A stretch of DNA of 64,000 bases from Bradyrhizobium lablabi (GCF_018131005.1 NZ_JAFCJK010000002.1:496001-560000), one strand, 5' to 3'; shown: positions 52,558 to 61,773, counted from the first letter of the stretch. Numbers and translations are program-made. The notes: generated by a model from the sequence alone, not told the origin.

Positions 52558-52719
52558 TCAAGCCGACTTCTGCTGAAAGCCGCTCCACGCACTACCGAGG
52601 GTGTTGGCGTAATACTCCTCGCGCTCGCGTTCGAATCTGAGCTGCGTTGCCTTGAAGCTGGCGACGCGATTGACAATTTCTTCACGCTCGCGCGCGGGGC
52701 TGTCTTCCTTCTCAGTCAT
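52558..52719 (-). CDS. 53-residue hypothetical protein
   Basis: ATG at 52719: MTEKEDSPAREREEIVNRVA then a highly charged helical segment (SFKATQLRFEREREEYYANT) ending GFQQKSA. Upstream AGGACGGGCA is a weak ribosome binding site. Soluble, probably helical; no family recognised. Confidence 0.55.
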   Translation of the reverse strand: MTEKEDSPAREREEIVNRVASFKATQLRFEREREEYYANTLGSAWSGFQQKSA

Positions 52720-52979
52720 TGCCCGTCCTGTTCGTGCTTCTCCCGGCGCGCATTGGCGTTCGCGAATGGGGCACCATTGGGGAGGGGGCGTTGCAGCTTT
52801 GTGATCGAGCGATGGCGGTGGAAAGGGCGCGTCGTCTGCTCGCCCAGCACCGCAACGGGTCGATCCCGCATTCGCGCTATTGCATTTTCTTCGAGCGCGC
52901 TGGATGCCGGTTTGCTTGAAGAGCGCGCGATAGCGCTCCACCCGTGCTATAGTTGGCAAGGTCAATCGGATTACTTCCC

Positions 52980-53738
52980 GTGATTGCAAAGGATCTGCGC
53001 AGCGGCGTCGAGCAGCTTGGCGACATGATCGCTGAAGCCTCGATCATCGTTCCCTTCACCGGTGCCGGTATCTCGACCGAATGCGGCATTCCCGATTTTC
53101 GCTCGCCGGGTGGACTTTGGACGCGCAACCGGCCGATTCCGTTCGACGAGTTTGTTGCCAGCCAGGATGCGCGCGACGAGTCATGGCGTCGCCGTTTCGC
53201 GATGGAACCAACCTTCGCAGCGGCAAGGCCGGGCCGCGGACATCGCGCGTTGGCATCTCTCTATCGCGCCGGCAAGATTCCGGCCATCATCACCCAGAAT
53301 ATCGACAACCTGCATCAGGCGTCCGGTTTCAGGAACGACGACGTTATCGAGCTGCACGGCAATACAACCTATGCGTGCTGCATCGGCTGCGGCGCCGCGT
53401 ATGATTTATCCTGGGTCAAGCAGCGTTTCGACGAGGGCGGCGCTCCTGACTGCACCGACTGCGGCGATCCGGTCAAGACCGCGACCATCTCGTTCGGACA
53501 GGCAATGCCGGAAGATGCGATGCGCCGTGCGACGGAACTGGCGCAGCATTGCGACTTGTTCCTTGCCATCGGATCGTCGCTGGTGGTGTGGCCGGCAGCG
53601 GGCTTTCCGATGATGGCGAAGAACTGCGGTGCCAGACTCGTGATCATCAACAACGAACCGACCGACCAGGACGACGAGGCCGATCTGGTGATCCGCTTCG
53701 ACATCGGCGAGACGCTCGGGCCGTTCGCGGGCAATTGA
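52980..53738 (+). CDS. cobB: Sir2-type NAD-dependent deacylase
   Basis: 252 residues from the GTG at 52980. Sirtuin motifs: GAGISTECGIPDFRSPGGLW, TQNIDNLHQASGF (NID), catalytic HGN in ELHGNTT, and zinc cysteines in ACCIGC...CTDCG. C-terminal IGSSLVVWPAAGFP and INNEPT bind NAD. It removes acyl groups from lysine using NAD+. Position-wise between small-protein genes; no operon. Confidence 0.93.
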   Translation: MIAKDLRSGVEQLGDMIAEASIIVPFTGAGISTECGIPDFRSPGGLWTRNRPIPFDEFVASQDARDESWRRRFAMEPTFAAARPGRGHRALASLYRAGKIPAIITQNIDNLHQASGFRNDDVIELHGNTTYACCIGCGAAYDLSWVKQRFDEGGAPDCTDCGDPVKTATISFGQAMPEDAMRRATELAQHCDLFLAIGSSLVVWPAAGFPMMAKNCGARLVIINNEPTDQDDEADLVIRFDIGETLGPFAGN

Positions 53739-53938
53739 TGCTTGCGTGATTCGCTGCTGTGCAAGGCTGTTCATAGTTCCCGACAGAATCGTTTTTTGGC
53801 TATGCGCGGCAGGCGGGAGTGTTATGTTTTGATTCGAAAGATTCGCGTAGCGCTGTTGCGAGTTGACTATGAAAGGCAGCGTGTTCGGGCTCGACCGCAA
53901 CGACGGCGAGCGACAATTGACGTGTGGGGTCCGGGGTC

Positions 53939-54616
53939 ATGGGGTCGGACGGATTTGAGTCCAAGAAGCTCGGCGGGCCGCCGGCGGGCGGGGCGGGGCA
54001 GAACAGGCTTGGACCGGGCGAGTATGGACCGAGCGAGTATGCGAGCTCGCCGCGCGATCCGGCGATCGACGCATTCTCCGGCCTCGGCGACGCGGCCGCG
54101 AACCTGGTCGAAATCTCTGGCGTCATCAAATGGTTCGACGCCTCAAAGGGCTACGGCTTCATCGTACCCGACAATGGCTGGCCCGACGTGCTCCTGCACG
54201 TGACCGTGCTGCGGCGCGACGGCTACCAGACGGCTTACGAAGGTGCGCGCCTTGTCGCCGAATGCGTGCAGCGTGCGAAAGGCTACCAGGCCTTCCGTAT
54301 CGTCTCGATGGACGAGTCGACGGCGATCCATCCGGCGCAGATGTTGCCGCCGCGGACCCATGTCACGGTCACACCGACCAGCGGGCTCGAGCGCGCACAG
54401 GTCAAGTGGTTCAACCGGCTTCGCGGTTTTGGCTTCCTGACCTGCGGGGAGGGGACTCCCGACATCTTCGTGCACATGGAGACGCTGCGTCGGTTCGGCA
54501 TGACCGAACTGCGCCCCGGTCAATATGTGCTGGTGCGGTATGGGCCCGGCTCCAAGGGCATGATGGCGGCCGAGATCCATCCCGAGAGCGGCCCGTCAGC
54601 GCTGTCGTCGCACTGA
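53939..54616 (+). CDS. cold-shock protein with two CSD domains
   Basis: 225 residues from the ATG at 53939. Residues 1-60 are Gly/Pro-rich linker. Two cold-shock domains follow: ISGVIKWFDASKGYGFIVPD and AQVKWFNRLRGFGFLTCGEG...IFVHMETLRRFG. RNP1-like KGYGF and RGFGF motifs bind single-stranded RNA or DNA. Two-domain CSD proteins of this size are frequent in alphaproteobacteria. GTG 53924 is an alternative start. Confidence 0.9.
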   Translation: MGSDGFESKKLGGPPAGGAGQNRLGPGEYGPSEYASSPRDPAIDAFSGLGDAAANLVEISGVIKWFDASKGYGFIVPDNGWPDVLLHVTVLRRDGYQTAYEGARLVAECVQRAKGYQAFRIVSMDESTAIHPAQMLPPRTHVTVTPTSGLERAQVKWFNRLRGFGFLTCGEGTPDIFVHMETLRRFGMTELRPGQYVLVRYGPGSKGMMAAEIHPESGPSALSSH

Positions 54617-54763
54617 CCTAGACCGGGCGCCGCGGTCGGAAACGAGAGCAGCCGCGCCGGCCCGAAGGGGTGCCGATCAAAGGTGCCGCATCAAGGCTCT
54701 GGCAATCGCCGCAATCATCGGGTTAGTGTCCGCCGCAAATTTTGTCCGGCGTGAGTATCGTCA

Positions 54764-55243
54764 ATGAACTTCGATCGCATTGTTGTGCGGCTTCGCCCAT
54801 GGCTCGCGGCGTCGCTCGTCGTTCTGTTCAGCAGCCTGATTGGTCTGCATGCACGGGCCGCGAGCTTCCAGCCGCTGGAGATCGTCACCAAGTCAGGCGT
54901 GCATGTCTTCTCCGTGGAGATGGCGACCACGGATGAGGAAAAGCAGACCGGCCTGATGTACCGGAAGGAGTTGCCCGACGGCAAAGGCATGCTGTTCGAC
55001 TTCTCGCCGGAGCAGGAAGTATCGATGTGGATGAAGAATACCTATGTCCCGCTCGACATGATCTTCATCCGCGCGGATGGCAGTATCCTGCGGATCGCCG
55101 AGAACACCGAGCCTCTGTCGACGAAGATCATCCCGTCACGGGGGCTCGCCAAGGGCGTGCTGGAGGTCGTCGCGGGTACCGCCCAGAAATATGGTATCCG
55201 CCCGGGCGACCGCGTGGCGCACCCGCTGTTCAACGGGCGCTAA
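54764..55243 (+). CDS. DUF192 exported protein
   Basis: 159 residues. N-terminal signal sequence (LRPWLAASLVVLFSSLIGLH...ARA), then the DUF192 core: TTDEEKQTGLMYRKELPDGK, MLFDF, VSMWMKNTYVPLDMIFI and EVVAGTAQKYGIRPGDRV. The family is probably periplasmic with unknown activity. tRNA-Pro lies 65 bp downstream. Confidence 0.9.
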   Translation: MNFDRIVVRLRPWLAASLVVLFSSLIGLHARAASFQPLEIVTKSGVHVFSVEMATTDEEKQTGLMYRKELPDGKGMLFDFSPEQEVSMWMKNTYVPLDMIFIRADGSILRIAENTEPLSTKIIPSRGLAKGVLEVVAGTAQKYGIRPGDRVAHPLFNGR

Positions 55244-55307
55244 GCGTCCGCAGCGGTGCCTTGCTGGCGCCGGTTTAAGCGTGTATCGACATCACTTCAC
55301 GGAAAGT

Positions 55308-55384
55308 CGGGGTATAGCGCAGCCTGGTAGCGCGGCAGTTTTGGGTACTGCAGGTCGTTGGTTCGAATCCAGCTGCCCCGACCA
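55308..55384 (+). tRNA. tRNA-Pro (anticodon TGG)
   Basis: 77 nt with encoded CCA. Acceptor CGGGGTA / TGCCCCG (one G-T), discriminator A, anticodon loop TTTGGGT flanked by GCAGT / ACTGC, T-arm GGTTCGAATCC. Intact. Confidence 0.95.
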
Positions 55385-55564
55385 AAAAATTCACTAAATC
55401 AATTGTTTAGACGAAAAACCTGGATGTCAGGGTTCGCATTTTTGTGAACTTGTGGATTTCGGCCTCTGGATCGTTCATCCAATAATCTCTCCATGATGAT
55501 CGTGCGTTCGTCACCGTAGTAGCTGTCGCGCACCGGTCTGGATCCAAGCCGCGCGTTGCAGGTT

Positions 55565-55925
55565 TCAGCGGTGACTGAAGAAGGGACAGCCAACTTGAGC
55601 CGTATTTTTCGTGCGCGCTGTACGATCAATCTCGGCCATCAGCAACTTGCCGATACCCCGGGCTTGGAACACAGGGGCGACGAAGACTGAACGCATTACG
55701 CTCCCGGCGAGACTCGCTGTCCCAACGATGGAGCTGTCACTCGTTGCAACAAGACGGTGCGCTTGCCGATGAGTTCCCGCACGGCGCGCGGACTGAAGCT
55801 GCGCTGACTCTTTCGATGATGTCGCTTGCATAGTCCTTTGCATTCGTTTCGCGCGGTACACGCGAGATGACCGCGCTTATTTCGTCGGCGTCACCTTCAG
55901 GTGCAGGGCGAATTGTGCATTCCAT
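55565..55925 (-). pseudogene. GNAT acetyltransferase, frameshifted
   Basis: The start MECTIRPAPEGDADEISAVI is in one frame, and the acetyl-CoA-binding half (VFVAPVFQARGIGKLLMAEI) is in another, with divergence near residues 45-50. The V/VxPxxQxxGIG motif A is intact, so this was a normal N-acetyltransferase before the frameshift. No active product expected. Confidence 0.55.
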
Positions 55926-55976
55926 TGTCCACGATCTCATGAATTCCGCGCAGCCACGGGCCGCATCGGCGGACAA

Positions 55977-56160
55977 GGAAAACCCCGCAAAGCGGGGCGG
56001 GGTTTCCAGCTGGCGGCAATCGGGATTTAAGGGCAAGCGCCGCCGGCAACAATGTAAACTAGTGATTGTATTGCAAAACGCAACAGCGCCGCCTGGACGG
56101 AGTATATTCGTCCTGCGGCGCTGCGCTAAACACTGGGCCCTTAAATCCCCAGTCCCCATA
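55977..56160 (-). ncRNA. structured non-coding RNA candidate with intrinsic terminator
   Basis: On the minus strand GGGATTTAAGGGC (56137-56149) and GCCCTTAAATCCC (56022-56034) form a perfect 13-bp closing stem around about 100 nt, including the hairpin CAGCGCCGC...GCGGCGCTG with an inner GGACG/CGTCC. The terminator AACCCCGC...GCGGGGTT with T-run follows (55977-56006). There is no open frame. The closing-stem plus internal hairpin layout is 6S-like, but identity is not established. Confidence 0.55.
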
Positions 56161-56457
56161 TGTCGCGGTGGCGGGAAAAAGGTTCATTCGAAAAAGCCTT
56201 GGTATTTTCAATCGCTTGACGGTTGTGTGAGCGAGCTACGGCGGTGGCTCCGGTGGCCGACAATGCAGTCGCGGCTCGGCCGCCCCGCCCGCGATAACGT
56301 GCATCGTAACTGCTCGAGGTTCTCCACTCACATCATCGTGCGCGGCGTCCGGTTCGGGCTCAGGCCGGGTTGGGTATGCGCGGATGGGGCTTGCCGGCCA
56401 AGCGAAAGTGCGGTCAGGCTGACGGCGCCTCACAAGAATACTGAGCGAGAGGACGCC

Positions 56458-57234
56458 ATGGCGCGCAAGCTGATCGATATCTCCGTCCCCCTGCAGAATG
56501 ACGTGCCGGCCGATCCGCCCGGCAATCACCCGTCGATCCACTACATTGATCATCAGCAGGGTCTGCAGTCCATGCTGCAGTTCTTCAAGGGGCTGAAGGC
56601 TGAAGACTTGCCGGACGGGCAGGGTTGGGCGGTGGAGCAGGTGTCGCTCTCCACACATAACGGCACGCATCTCGATGCGCCCTGGCATTTCCATCCCACG
56701 ATGAATCGTGGAGAGCGCGCTTGGACCATCGACGAGGTGCCGCTGGAATGGTGCTTTCAGCCGGGCGTGAAGCTCGACTTCCGGCACCTGCCGGACGGTT
56801 ACGTCGCGACTGCCGCGGATGTCGAAGCCGAGCTGAAGCGCATCGGCCACACGTTGTCGCCGCTGGAAATCGTCGTGGTCAATACCAGTGCGGGCGCGAA
56901 ATACGGCCGCCAGGACTACGTCATCTCGGGCTGCGGCATGGGCTATGAGGCGACAATGTATCTGCTCGAGCGCGGCGTACGGCTGACCGGCACCGACGGC
57001 TGGAGCTGGGACGCACCGTTCGTCTACACCGCGAAGAAATACGCCGAGACCAAGGATGCCAGCCTGATCTGGGAAGGCCACAAGGCTGGCCGGCACATCG
57101 GCTACTGCCATATCGAGAAGCTGCACAATCTGGAGCAACTGCCCGCGACCGGATTCATGGTCTCGTGCTTCCCGGTGAAGATCGAACGCGCGTCGGCGGG
57201 GTGGACGAGGGCGGTTGCCATTCTGGACGGCTAG
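56458..57234 (+). CDS. cyclase family protein (kynurenine formamidase-like)
   Basis: 258 residues from the ATG at 56458 (GAGAGGACGCC upstream). Family metal-binding motif HNGTHLDAPWHFH plus DISVPLQNDVPADPP at the start and a C-terminal SCFPVKIE. Members hydrolyse cyclic or formyl amides such as N-formylkynurenine; the substrate here is not shown. Convergent with the TOMM dehydrogenase gene. Confidence 0.88.
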   Translation: MARKLIDISVPLQNDVPADPPGNHPSIHYIDHQQGLQSMLQFFKGLKAEDLPDGQGWAVEQVSLSTHNGTHLDAPWHFHPTMNRGERAWTIDEVPLEWCFQPGVKLDFRHLPDGYVATAADVEAELKRIGHTLSPLEIVVVNTSAGAKYGRQDYVISGCGMGYEATMYLLERGVRLTGTDGWSWDAPFVYTAKKYAETKDASLIWEGHKAGRHIGYCHIEKLHNLEQLPATGFMVSCFPVKIERASAGWTRAVAILDG

Positions 57235-57243
57235 CGAGTGAGG

Positions 57244-58704
57244 CTATTCGGAAGGGGAAGGTCCCATGCCGCGCCCCAGGGCGAATTGGCCGACCGGTCC
57301 CTCGACATGAAAGTCCAGTCCCGTCATCTTCGCGAACAAGTCGATATTGGTTGTGCCGATCGCGCAGCCGCCGAGCTCCAGATCCGTCGCTTTCATGTAT
57401 AGCGTTTGGGTGAGGACACCGACATCCTTCAGGATCAGCGCATAAGCGATGGCGCTGTACTTCCAGGAGATCCGGCCAAAGCGCGCGGCGATCGTGATCA
57501 GGACATGCGGCGGAGACGGTGCGTCCATGGCAAACGCCGCGCCTTGCAACATGGCGTCGAATTGTTGCGGGTGGACGTCGATGGCTGACAGCGCATGTGC
57601 ATCGGCGTCATAGTGATAGAAGCCCGCCTCAAGGCCCTCGCAATTCGCAACAGCGAGGTAAAGCTCAAGCTCGTAGGCGCTTCCGGCCGCGGGATATGGC
57701 CTGCTCGTGTATTCGACATCGGGACCGTCGTCGGCGAATTCGAGCTTGCTGCTCCAATTCGATCGAACGCGCGCGGCGCCGTCCAGGAATGCCGAAAGCT
57801 CAGCCAGCGTGACCGGCTTCTGGTCGTTGAAGTCACGCGTGGAATGCCTTTTGCGCAGCAGGTCGTCGAGTGGCGAGGCGACGTCGTCTAGCTGCTGCAG
57901 CTTGATGACCTTGCCGGACCAGGCGGGCCGGACCGCCGGCAGCGGCGCGATCATGCCGGCGTGCGGATACAGGCCGCCCAGTGGATTGGCCTGTCGACCT
58001 TCCGTGCTGCGGGCATGGAAGAGCAGGTCGTGAAAATCCCAGAGCACAAGGCTGTCATCGCCCTCCGCCCGCCGGAGAACATCGCGTCTCGCCGCGTCGA
58101 TCCTGATGACGATCTGGCAATCCAGTAGCAGCGCAAGCAATGCGGGCCCCGGGTAGTCGTCCCGCCGTCGGAGGCGGCTGATCTTCTGCGGGGTGGCGAG
58201 AGTCGTGAGCAGGGCGGCAATCACGGGATCGCAAATCCTGAACAATGCACCGGCGCGCGGAGATTCCAGGACCATCTCGGTGCCTCGCCGTCGCAAATAG
58301 GCGAAGCGCGACAGCACGATCGTTTCTGCATCGCCAAGCTTTGGTGTCTGCGGCCAATAATCGGGAATCTGCGGTTCGATCACCGCCATCTCTCTGCCGT
58401 CGCGTGCGCGCCGTACGCAGTATTCGAGCAGGCCGCGGCGAGCCAATTGCCGGATCAAACGCTCGACGCCTCGCTCCGTGATATCAGCTTCGGGCGAAGT
58501 GGAAGGCAGCGCGATGCCCGTTCGCAACTCCGGTGCACGCTCCGCTGCTTCCGCGCTGAATTGTCCCAGGCGTTCCGAATAGCCATCGAAATGGGCCGCC
58601 ATGTTTCCGTCGGCCTGCGCTTCCAGCGCGACGCGCGGGTTGAGCCGAGCGAGAAGGGTAGCCGGCGCGGTCCCTTGCGGTCTTCTTTTCGTGGACGCGG
58701 GCAC
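57244..58704 (-). CDS. SagB-type (TOMM) dehydrogenase
   Basis: 486 residues from the GTG at 58704. The C-terminal half is an FMN-dependent nitroreductase-fold SagB domain (LLRKRHSTRDFNDQKPVTLA for FMN phosphate; ALILKDVGVLTQTLYMKATD, LELGGCAIGTTN). It oxidises azolines formed on the precursor peptide to thiazoles and oxazoles. The N-terminal half is the ThiF-like or docking region of the larger SagB group. 12 bp after the cyclodehydratase stop, with the stop codon inside the ribosome binding region (translational coupling). Confidence 0.9.
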   Translation of the reverse strand: MPASTKRRPQGTAPATLLARLNPRVALEAQADGNMAAHFDGYSERLGQFSAEAAERAPELRTGIALPSTSPEADITERGVERLIRQLARRGLLEYCVRRARDGREMAVIEPQIPDYWPQTPKLGDAETIVLSRFAYLRRRGTEMVLESPRAGALFRICDPVIAALLTTLATPQKISRLRRRDDYPGPALLALLLDCQIVIRIDAARRDVLRRAEGDDSLVLWDFHDLLFHARSTEGRQANPLGGLYPHAGMIAPLPAVRPAWSGKVIKLQQLDDVASPLDDLLRKRHSTRDFNDQKPVTLAELSAFLDGAARVRSNWSSKLEFADDGPDVEYTSRPYPAAGSAYELELYLAVANCEGLEAGFYHYDADAHALSAIDVHPQQFDAMLQGAAFAMDAPSPPHVLITIAARFGRISWKYSAIAYALILKDVGVLTQTLYMKATDLELGGCAIGTTNIDLFAKMTGLDFHVEGPVGQFALGRGMGPSPSE

Positions 58705-58716
58705 GCCGGCATCACC

Positions 58717-60969
58717 TCAGGTGTGGGGGAGGAATGGCGTCAATTCGCTTTCCAGTGACGGCCGGTCGCGCAAGCCGAGCTTGACGGGCACATCATAGAG
58801 CCGTCCCGGACCGAAGCGGCGGTAGAAATGACGCATGCCGGGGACGATGACCCGGACCACGGGGACCTCTACGTCAGGCCGGGTCTGATCGAGGACGAGA
58901 AAGTCGAGGCCGGCACGCTCGGCGATGTCGACGCAGGCGTCCACCTGCGCACGCGTGTTGTCGAGCGGCACCTTTGATGCGTTGGCCGGGGGGATGGTCG
59001 GATTGGAGCTTGGAATCAGGAACGGATATTCCTCAAGCCGCAGCGGATTGACACCGTCGAGGCTCGGCTTTTCGCCGCTGCCGCCGCCCATCAGGCCGAT
59101 CGAAAGAAACTGGTTCAGCTCTGTCAACGATCGCAGCAACGCGATGCGCGGATCGAAGTGAGCGCCCGAACCGAACTCGATGTTTTCCTGTCCGTTCTGC
59201 ATCCAGTGCACGATCGCGACATAGGTCGGGACGCCGAGGTCGCTTGTGATATCGAGCACCCAGAGCCGGCGGCCGGACTCCTCGAGCTGGGTCTTGAGGT
59301 CACGGACGTAGGAATCGTCGAATTGGTTGAGATCGACTTCGGCCCGTTGCGATCGGTTGTACCACCAGATCGCGTAGGCATCGCGCTCCATCAGTTCGAG
59401 GAAGCCCTGTACGATCGCTTCCTCGCGCGTATTGCCGGCCGCACAGCCGTTGGAATCGGCGGCGAAGGCGGCGGGACCGTCGTAGAAGAAATACAGCAGG
59501 CTGGTCGGAATCTGCTTGAACCGCTTGTCGCGCAGCGACCAGACCGGCGACCATTCGATTTTGGCGGACGGATCAAACGGATCCGGGGCCGGTTGGGTGT
59601 GGTGCGTATCGTGGTGGTTCGGCAGCGCGCGGGTGCGGTACTGCTCGTCGCTGAAGAGCAGGATGTCGTTGGGACGAATGGCATCGCCCGGCGGAAAGTC
59701 GGTGAAGCGCTTTCGTATCCGGATCTCGTCTCCTTGAAAGATTCCAGAATAGCGCTCGATCGCCTCCATCAGCGCGCTAGCCTCGCCTTGCTCGGCCGTG
59801 CTGCCTTTTCCGAAACTGCCGCCGCTCAGCCCTGAGCGGAGTTGGTCGATATTGTGCGCCGGTGCGGAAAAATTATGCTGGGCGTAGAAATTGGTGTTCA
59901 TCGGCAGATCGACCTCGATCCGCTCCAGCCGTGTTACCACGCCGGTGAGTGGGCTGACATGCTTCTTGAATCGCGCGACCGTGGTGCGCGACGATACGGT
60001 GCGATAGCCGCCGCTGGTCATGACAAGCCTGGCGCCCGGCCCCAATTCGATCGGCTGTGCTGATCGCCGCGGATTTTGCAGCTTCTTGTTGCCGCAGGTC
60101 GGACATTGCGGGCGCGCTGCCACGTAGTGCCTGGCGATGGTCGAGCCCAGGAGGTCGAGGCTCAGGATGTGATTGCGCAGATCGGTGCGGAAGCCGCTGG
60201 CGATCGCCTTGGCGACTTCAACCGCCGCAAACTGGATGGCGCTCTGCCCAACCGTGTGCTGCGCAAGGGGAGAAACGGCAATGGGTCGGGCCGCGCCGCG
60301 GTCAAGAAATCCCTTGATCTCGCGGTTGCGGATCATCCGATCGAACAGGCAAGTCCAGCACGCGCTCTCGCCCGGCTTGAACACCGGCCCGACCAGGGGA
60401 AACACGCCGGAAGGCTGCACCAGCAACCACGCGGACTTACCGGACACGCGCTGCTGGTTACGTTCGGCCAGCCGCCTGTCAAGATAATCGTTCACCAGTG
60501 TGATCGTGAGATCGGGTGACGTCTTGACGATGCGGACACCCAGATCCGTCAGCGCCTTGCTCAATTCGGCCGCGCCCTTGACGTCGATCGCCTCAAGCCG
60601 CACGCGGCAGTTCTGCAGGTTTTGCTTCGCGACCGCGCCGGGCAGGCCGAGGCTCGCCCAAAGCCCATCGACGGCGTTGCCCGGACTTGACGGCTTCGAG
60701 ATCACATAGCGTCGTTCGCGCAGCCGCGCGATGGCTTCGTTGATCTTGTCGGACGGAAACCTTCGCCCGAGGTCCGCAACGAGCCTGGCGACGCTGCTTC
60801 CGTTCGCGCCGATTGCGGAGGCAAGCGCGCAATAAAGCTCCCCATGAAGAAAGAATTTCCGGTCCTCGGAATAGAGGCAGACGACATCCGGAGGCAGCAC
60901 ATAGGCCGTAAAATTCGGTGCGAACTGCAATACGTCCCTGGCGGCTTGCTGAGTGGATTTTCCTGGCAA
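58717..60969 (-). CDS. fused TOMM cyclodehydratase (leader-binding/E1-like domain plus YcaO)
   Basis: 750 residues. Residues about 1-330 form the SagC-like leader-binding E1-superfamily part with a zinc site (CWTC, about 222-225; CPTCGNKK, about 290-297). Residues about 340-750 are a YcaO domain with ATP motifs GEASALMEAIERYSG, TREEAIVQGFLELMERDAYA and LLRSLTELNQ. It uses ATP to cyclise Cys/Ser of the precursor into azolines. The start is a TTG with AGGA upstream; no ATG exists for about 200 codons. The C-terminus ELTPFLPHT lacks the usual PxPxP end of azole-forming YcaOs. Confidence 0.9.
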   Translation of the reverse strand: MPGKSTQQAARDVLQFAPNFTAYVLPPDVVCLYSEDRKFFLHGELYCALASAIGANGSSVARLVADLGRRFPSDKINEAIARLRERRYVISKPSSPGNAVDGLWASLGLPGAVAKQNLQNCRVRLEAIDVKGAAELSKALTDLGVRIVKTSPDLTITLVNDYLDRRLAERNQQRVSGKSAWLLVQPSGVFPLVGPVFKPGESACWTCLFDRMIRNREIKGFLDRGAARPIAVSPLAQHTVGQSAIQFAAVEVAKAIASGFRTDLRNHILSLDLLGSTIARHYVAARPQCPTCGNKKLQNPRRSAQPIELGPGARLVMTSGGYRTVSSRTTVARFKKHVSPLTGVVTRLERIEVDLPMNTNFYAQHNFSAPAHNIDQLRSGLSGGSFGKGSTAEQGEASALMEAIERYSGIFQGDEIRIRKRFTDFPPGDAIRPNDILLFSDEQYRTRALPNHHDTHHTQPAPDPFDPSAKIEWSPVWSLRDKRFKQIPTSLLYFFYDGPAAFAADSNGCAAGNTREEAIVQGFLELMERDAYAIWWYNRSQRAEVDLNQFDDSYVRDLKTQLEESGRRLWVLDITSDLGVPTYVAIVHWMQNGQENIEFGSGAHFDPRIALLRSLTELNQFLSIGLMGGGSGEKPSLDGVNPLRLEEYPFLIPSSNPTIPPANASKVPLDNTRAQVDACVDIAERAGLDFLVLDQTRPDVEVPVVRVIVPGMRHFYRRFGPGRLYDVPVKLGLRDRPSLESELTPFLPHT

Positions 60970-61087
60970 AGGTTCGTTCCTGTGCAGCCCCGGCGGCCGG
61001 TGTCTCCGATCACGTGGAGCGTTGATCTCACGATCCCGGCGCGCTTGCCCAAGGCGTGTCGCTTAATGACACATGGACAACATGAAA

Positions 61088-61118
61088 TGGCCGGGTCGAC
61101 CTGTGTCGAACCCGGCCA
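61088..61118 (-). promoter_or_regulatory. strong hairpin between TOMM precursor and enzyme genes
   Basis: TGGCCGGGT (61088-61096) and ACCCGGCCA (61110-61118) form a 9-bp stem extended inside by CGAC/GTCG. It lies 36 bp after the precursor stop on the minus strand without a T-tract. It may attenuate readthrough or protect the 3' end of the precursor mRNA, so that precursor is made in excess of enzymes. Confidence 0.6.
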
Positions 61119-61154
61119 CGACGATCAATTTTCGTCAACGAGATTTTGATTGGC

Positions 61155-61556
61155 TCAGCAAAGGCGGCAGGCGCCCCACGACAGGCAGCAGCCGCCGCCT
61201 CCCCATCCGCAACCACCACAACCACCGCAGCGGCAAGCGCGGCAGGCGCGGCAACCGGCGCATCCCCGACATCCGCGGCAACCGCCGCATCCGCGCCATG
61301 CAAGCTGCACGCCGGCCTCGGCGTCTTCCTTGTCGAACAGGTGGAATGTTGCCAGGCTGACATCGGCGATTTCTTCTTCGCCGAGCGTGATAGCATGTGT
61401 CGGTGCATAGTTCGGAGTCTGCGGGGCGTCGGCCGTTGGCACTGCGGATGCGGATGCGCTTCCAACCAGTGAGAAAGTCAATCCGGCGGCACCCAACGCG
61501 GGCACGGCGGCTTTGGTCACACGCTTCCGCTTAGGGGCTTGCTTCACCCGTGGCAT
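61155..61556 (-). CDS. TOMM (thiazole/oxazole-modified microcin) precursor peptide
   Basis: 133 residues from the ATG at 61556 (GGAGG 8 bases upstream; the ATG at 61571 overlaps that RBS). A basic N-terminus and hydrophobic stretch (LGAAGLTFSLVGSASASAVP) are followed by a leader (PTHAITLGEEEIADVSLATF HLFDKED...) and a core starting near QLAWRGCGGCRG. The core has 14 cysteines, mostly in CRGC/CGGC steps, ending WGACRLC. It is the substrate of the fused cyclodehydratase and SagB dehydrogenase encoded downstream. The leader is unusually long and partly membrane-like. Confidence 0.85.
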   Translation of the reverse strand: MPRVKQAPKRKRVTKAAVPALGAAGLTFSLVGSASASAVPTADAPQTPNYAPTHAITLGEEEIADVSLATFHLFDKEDAEAGVQLAWRGCGGCRGCRGCAGCRACRACRCGGCGGCGWGGGGCCLSWGACRLC

Positions 61557-61773
61557 AGTCGCATCCTCCATTCCTGTAGAAACTGTTCAACCCCGCCCAT
61601 TTTTACGCCGCGCGATTGCACCATGCAAGGCTCGCCGCGCAGACGCTCAACACTGCATCGTGTATCAGGTTCCTAGTTGATGCTGTGGTTCATGTTGATG
61701 AACAAATTGACAGCCGATTCTGTCACACGGCCACCATCATTCACGAGACGCTTGATGCTGCACTGCGATTGCC

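Noticed and set aside
55308..57234. Integrative element at tRNA-Pro
   Set aside because: No integrase or repeat of the tRNA end is visible downstream; only a frameshifted acetyltransferase and an RNA candidate.
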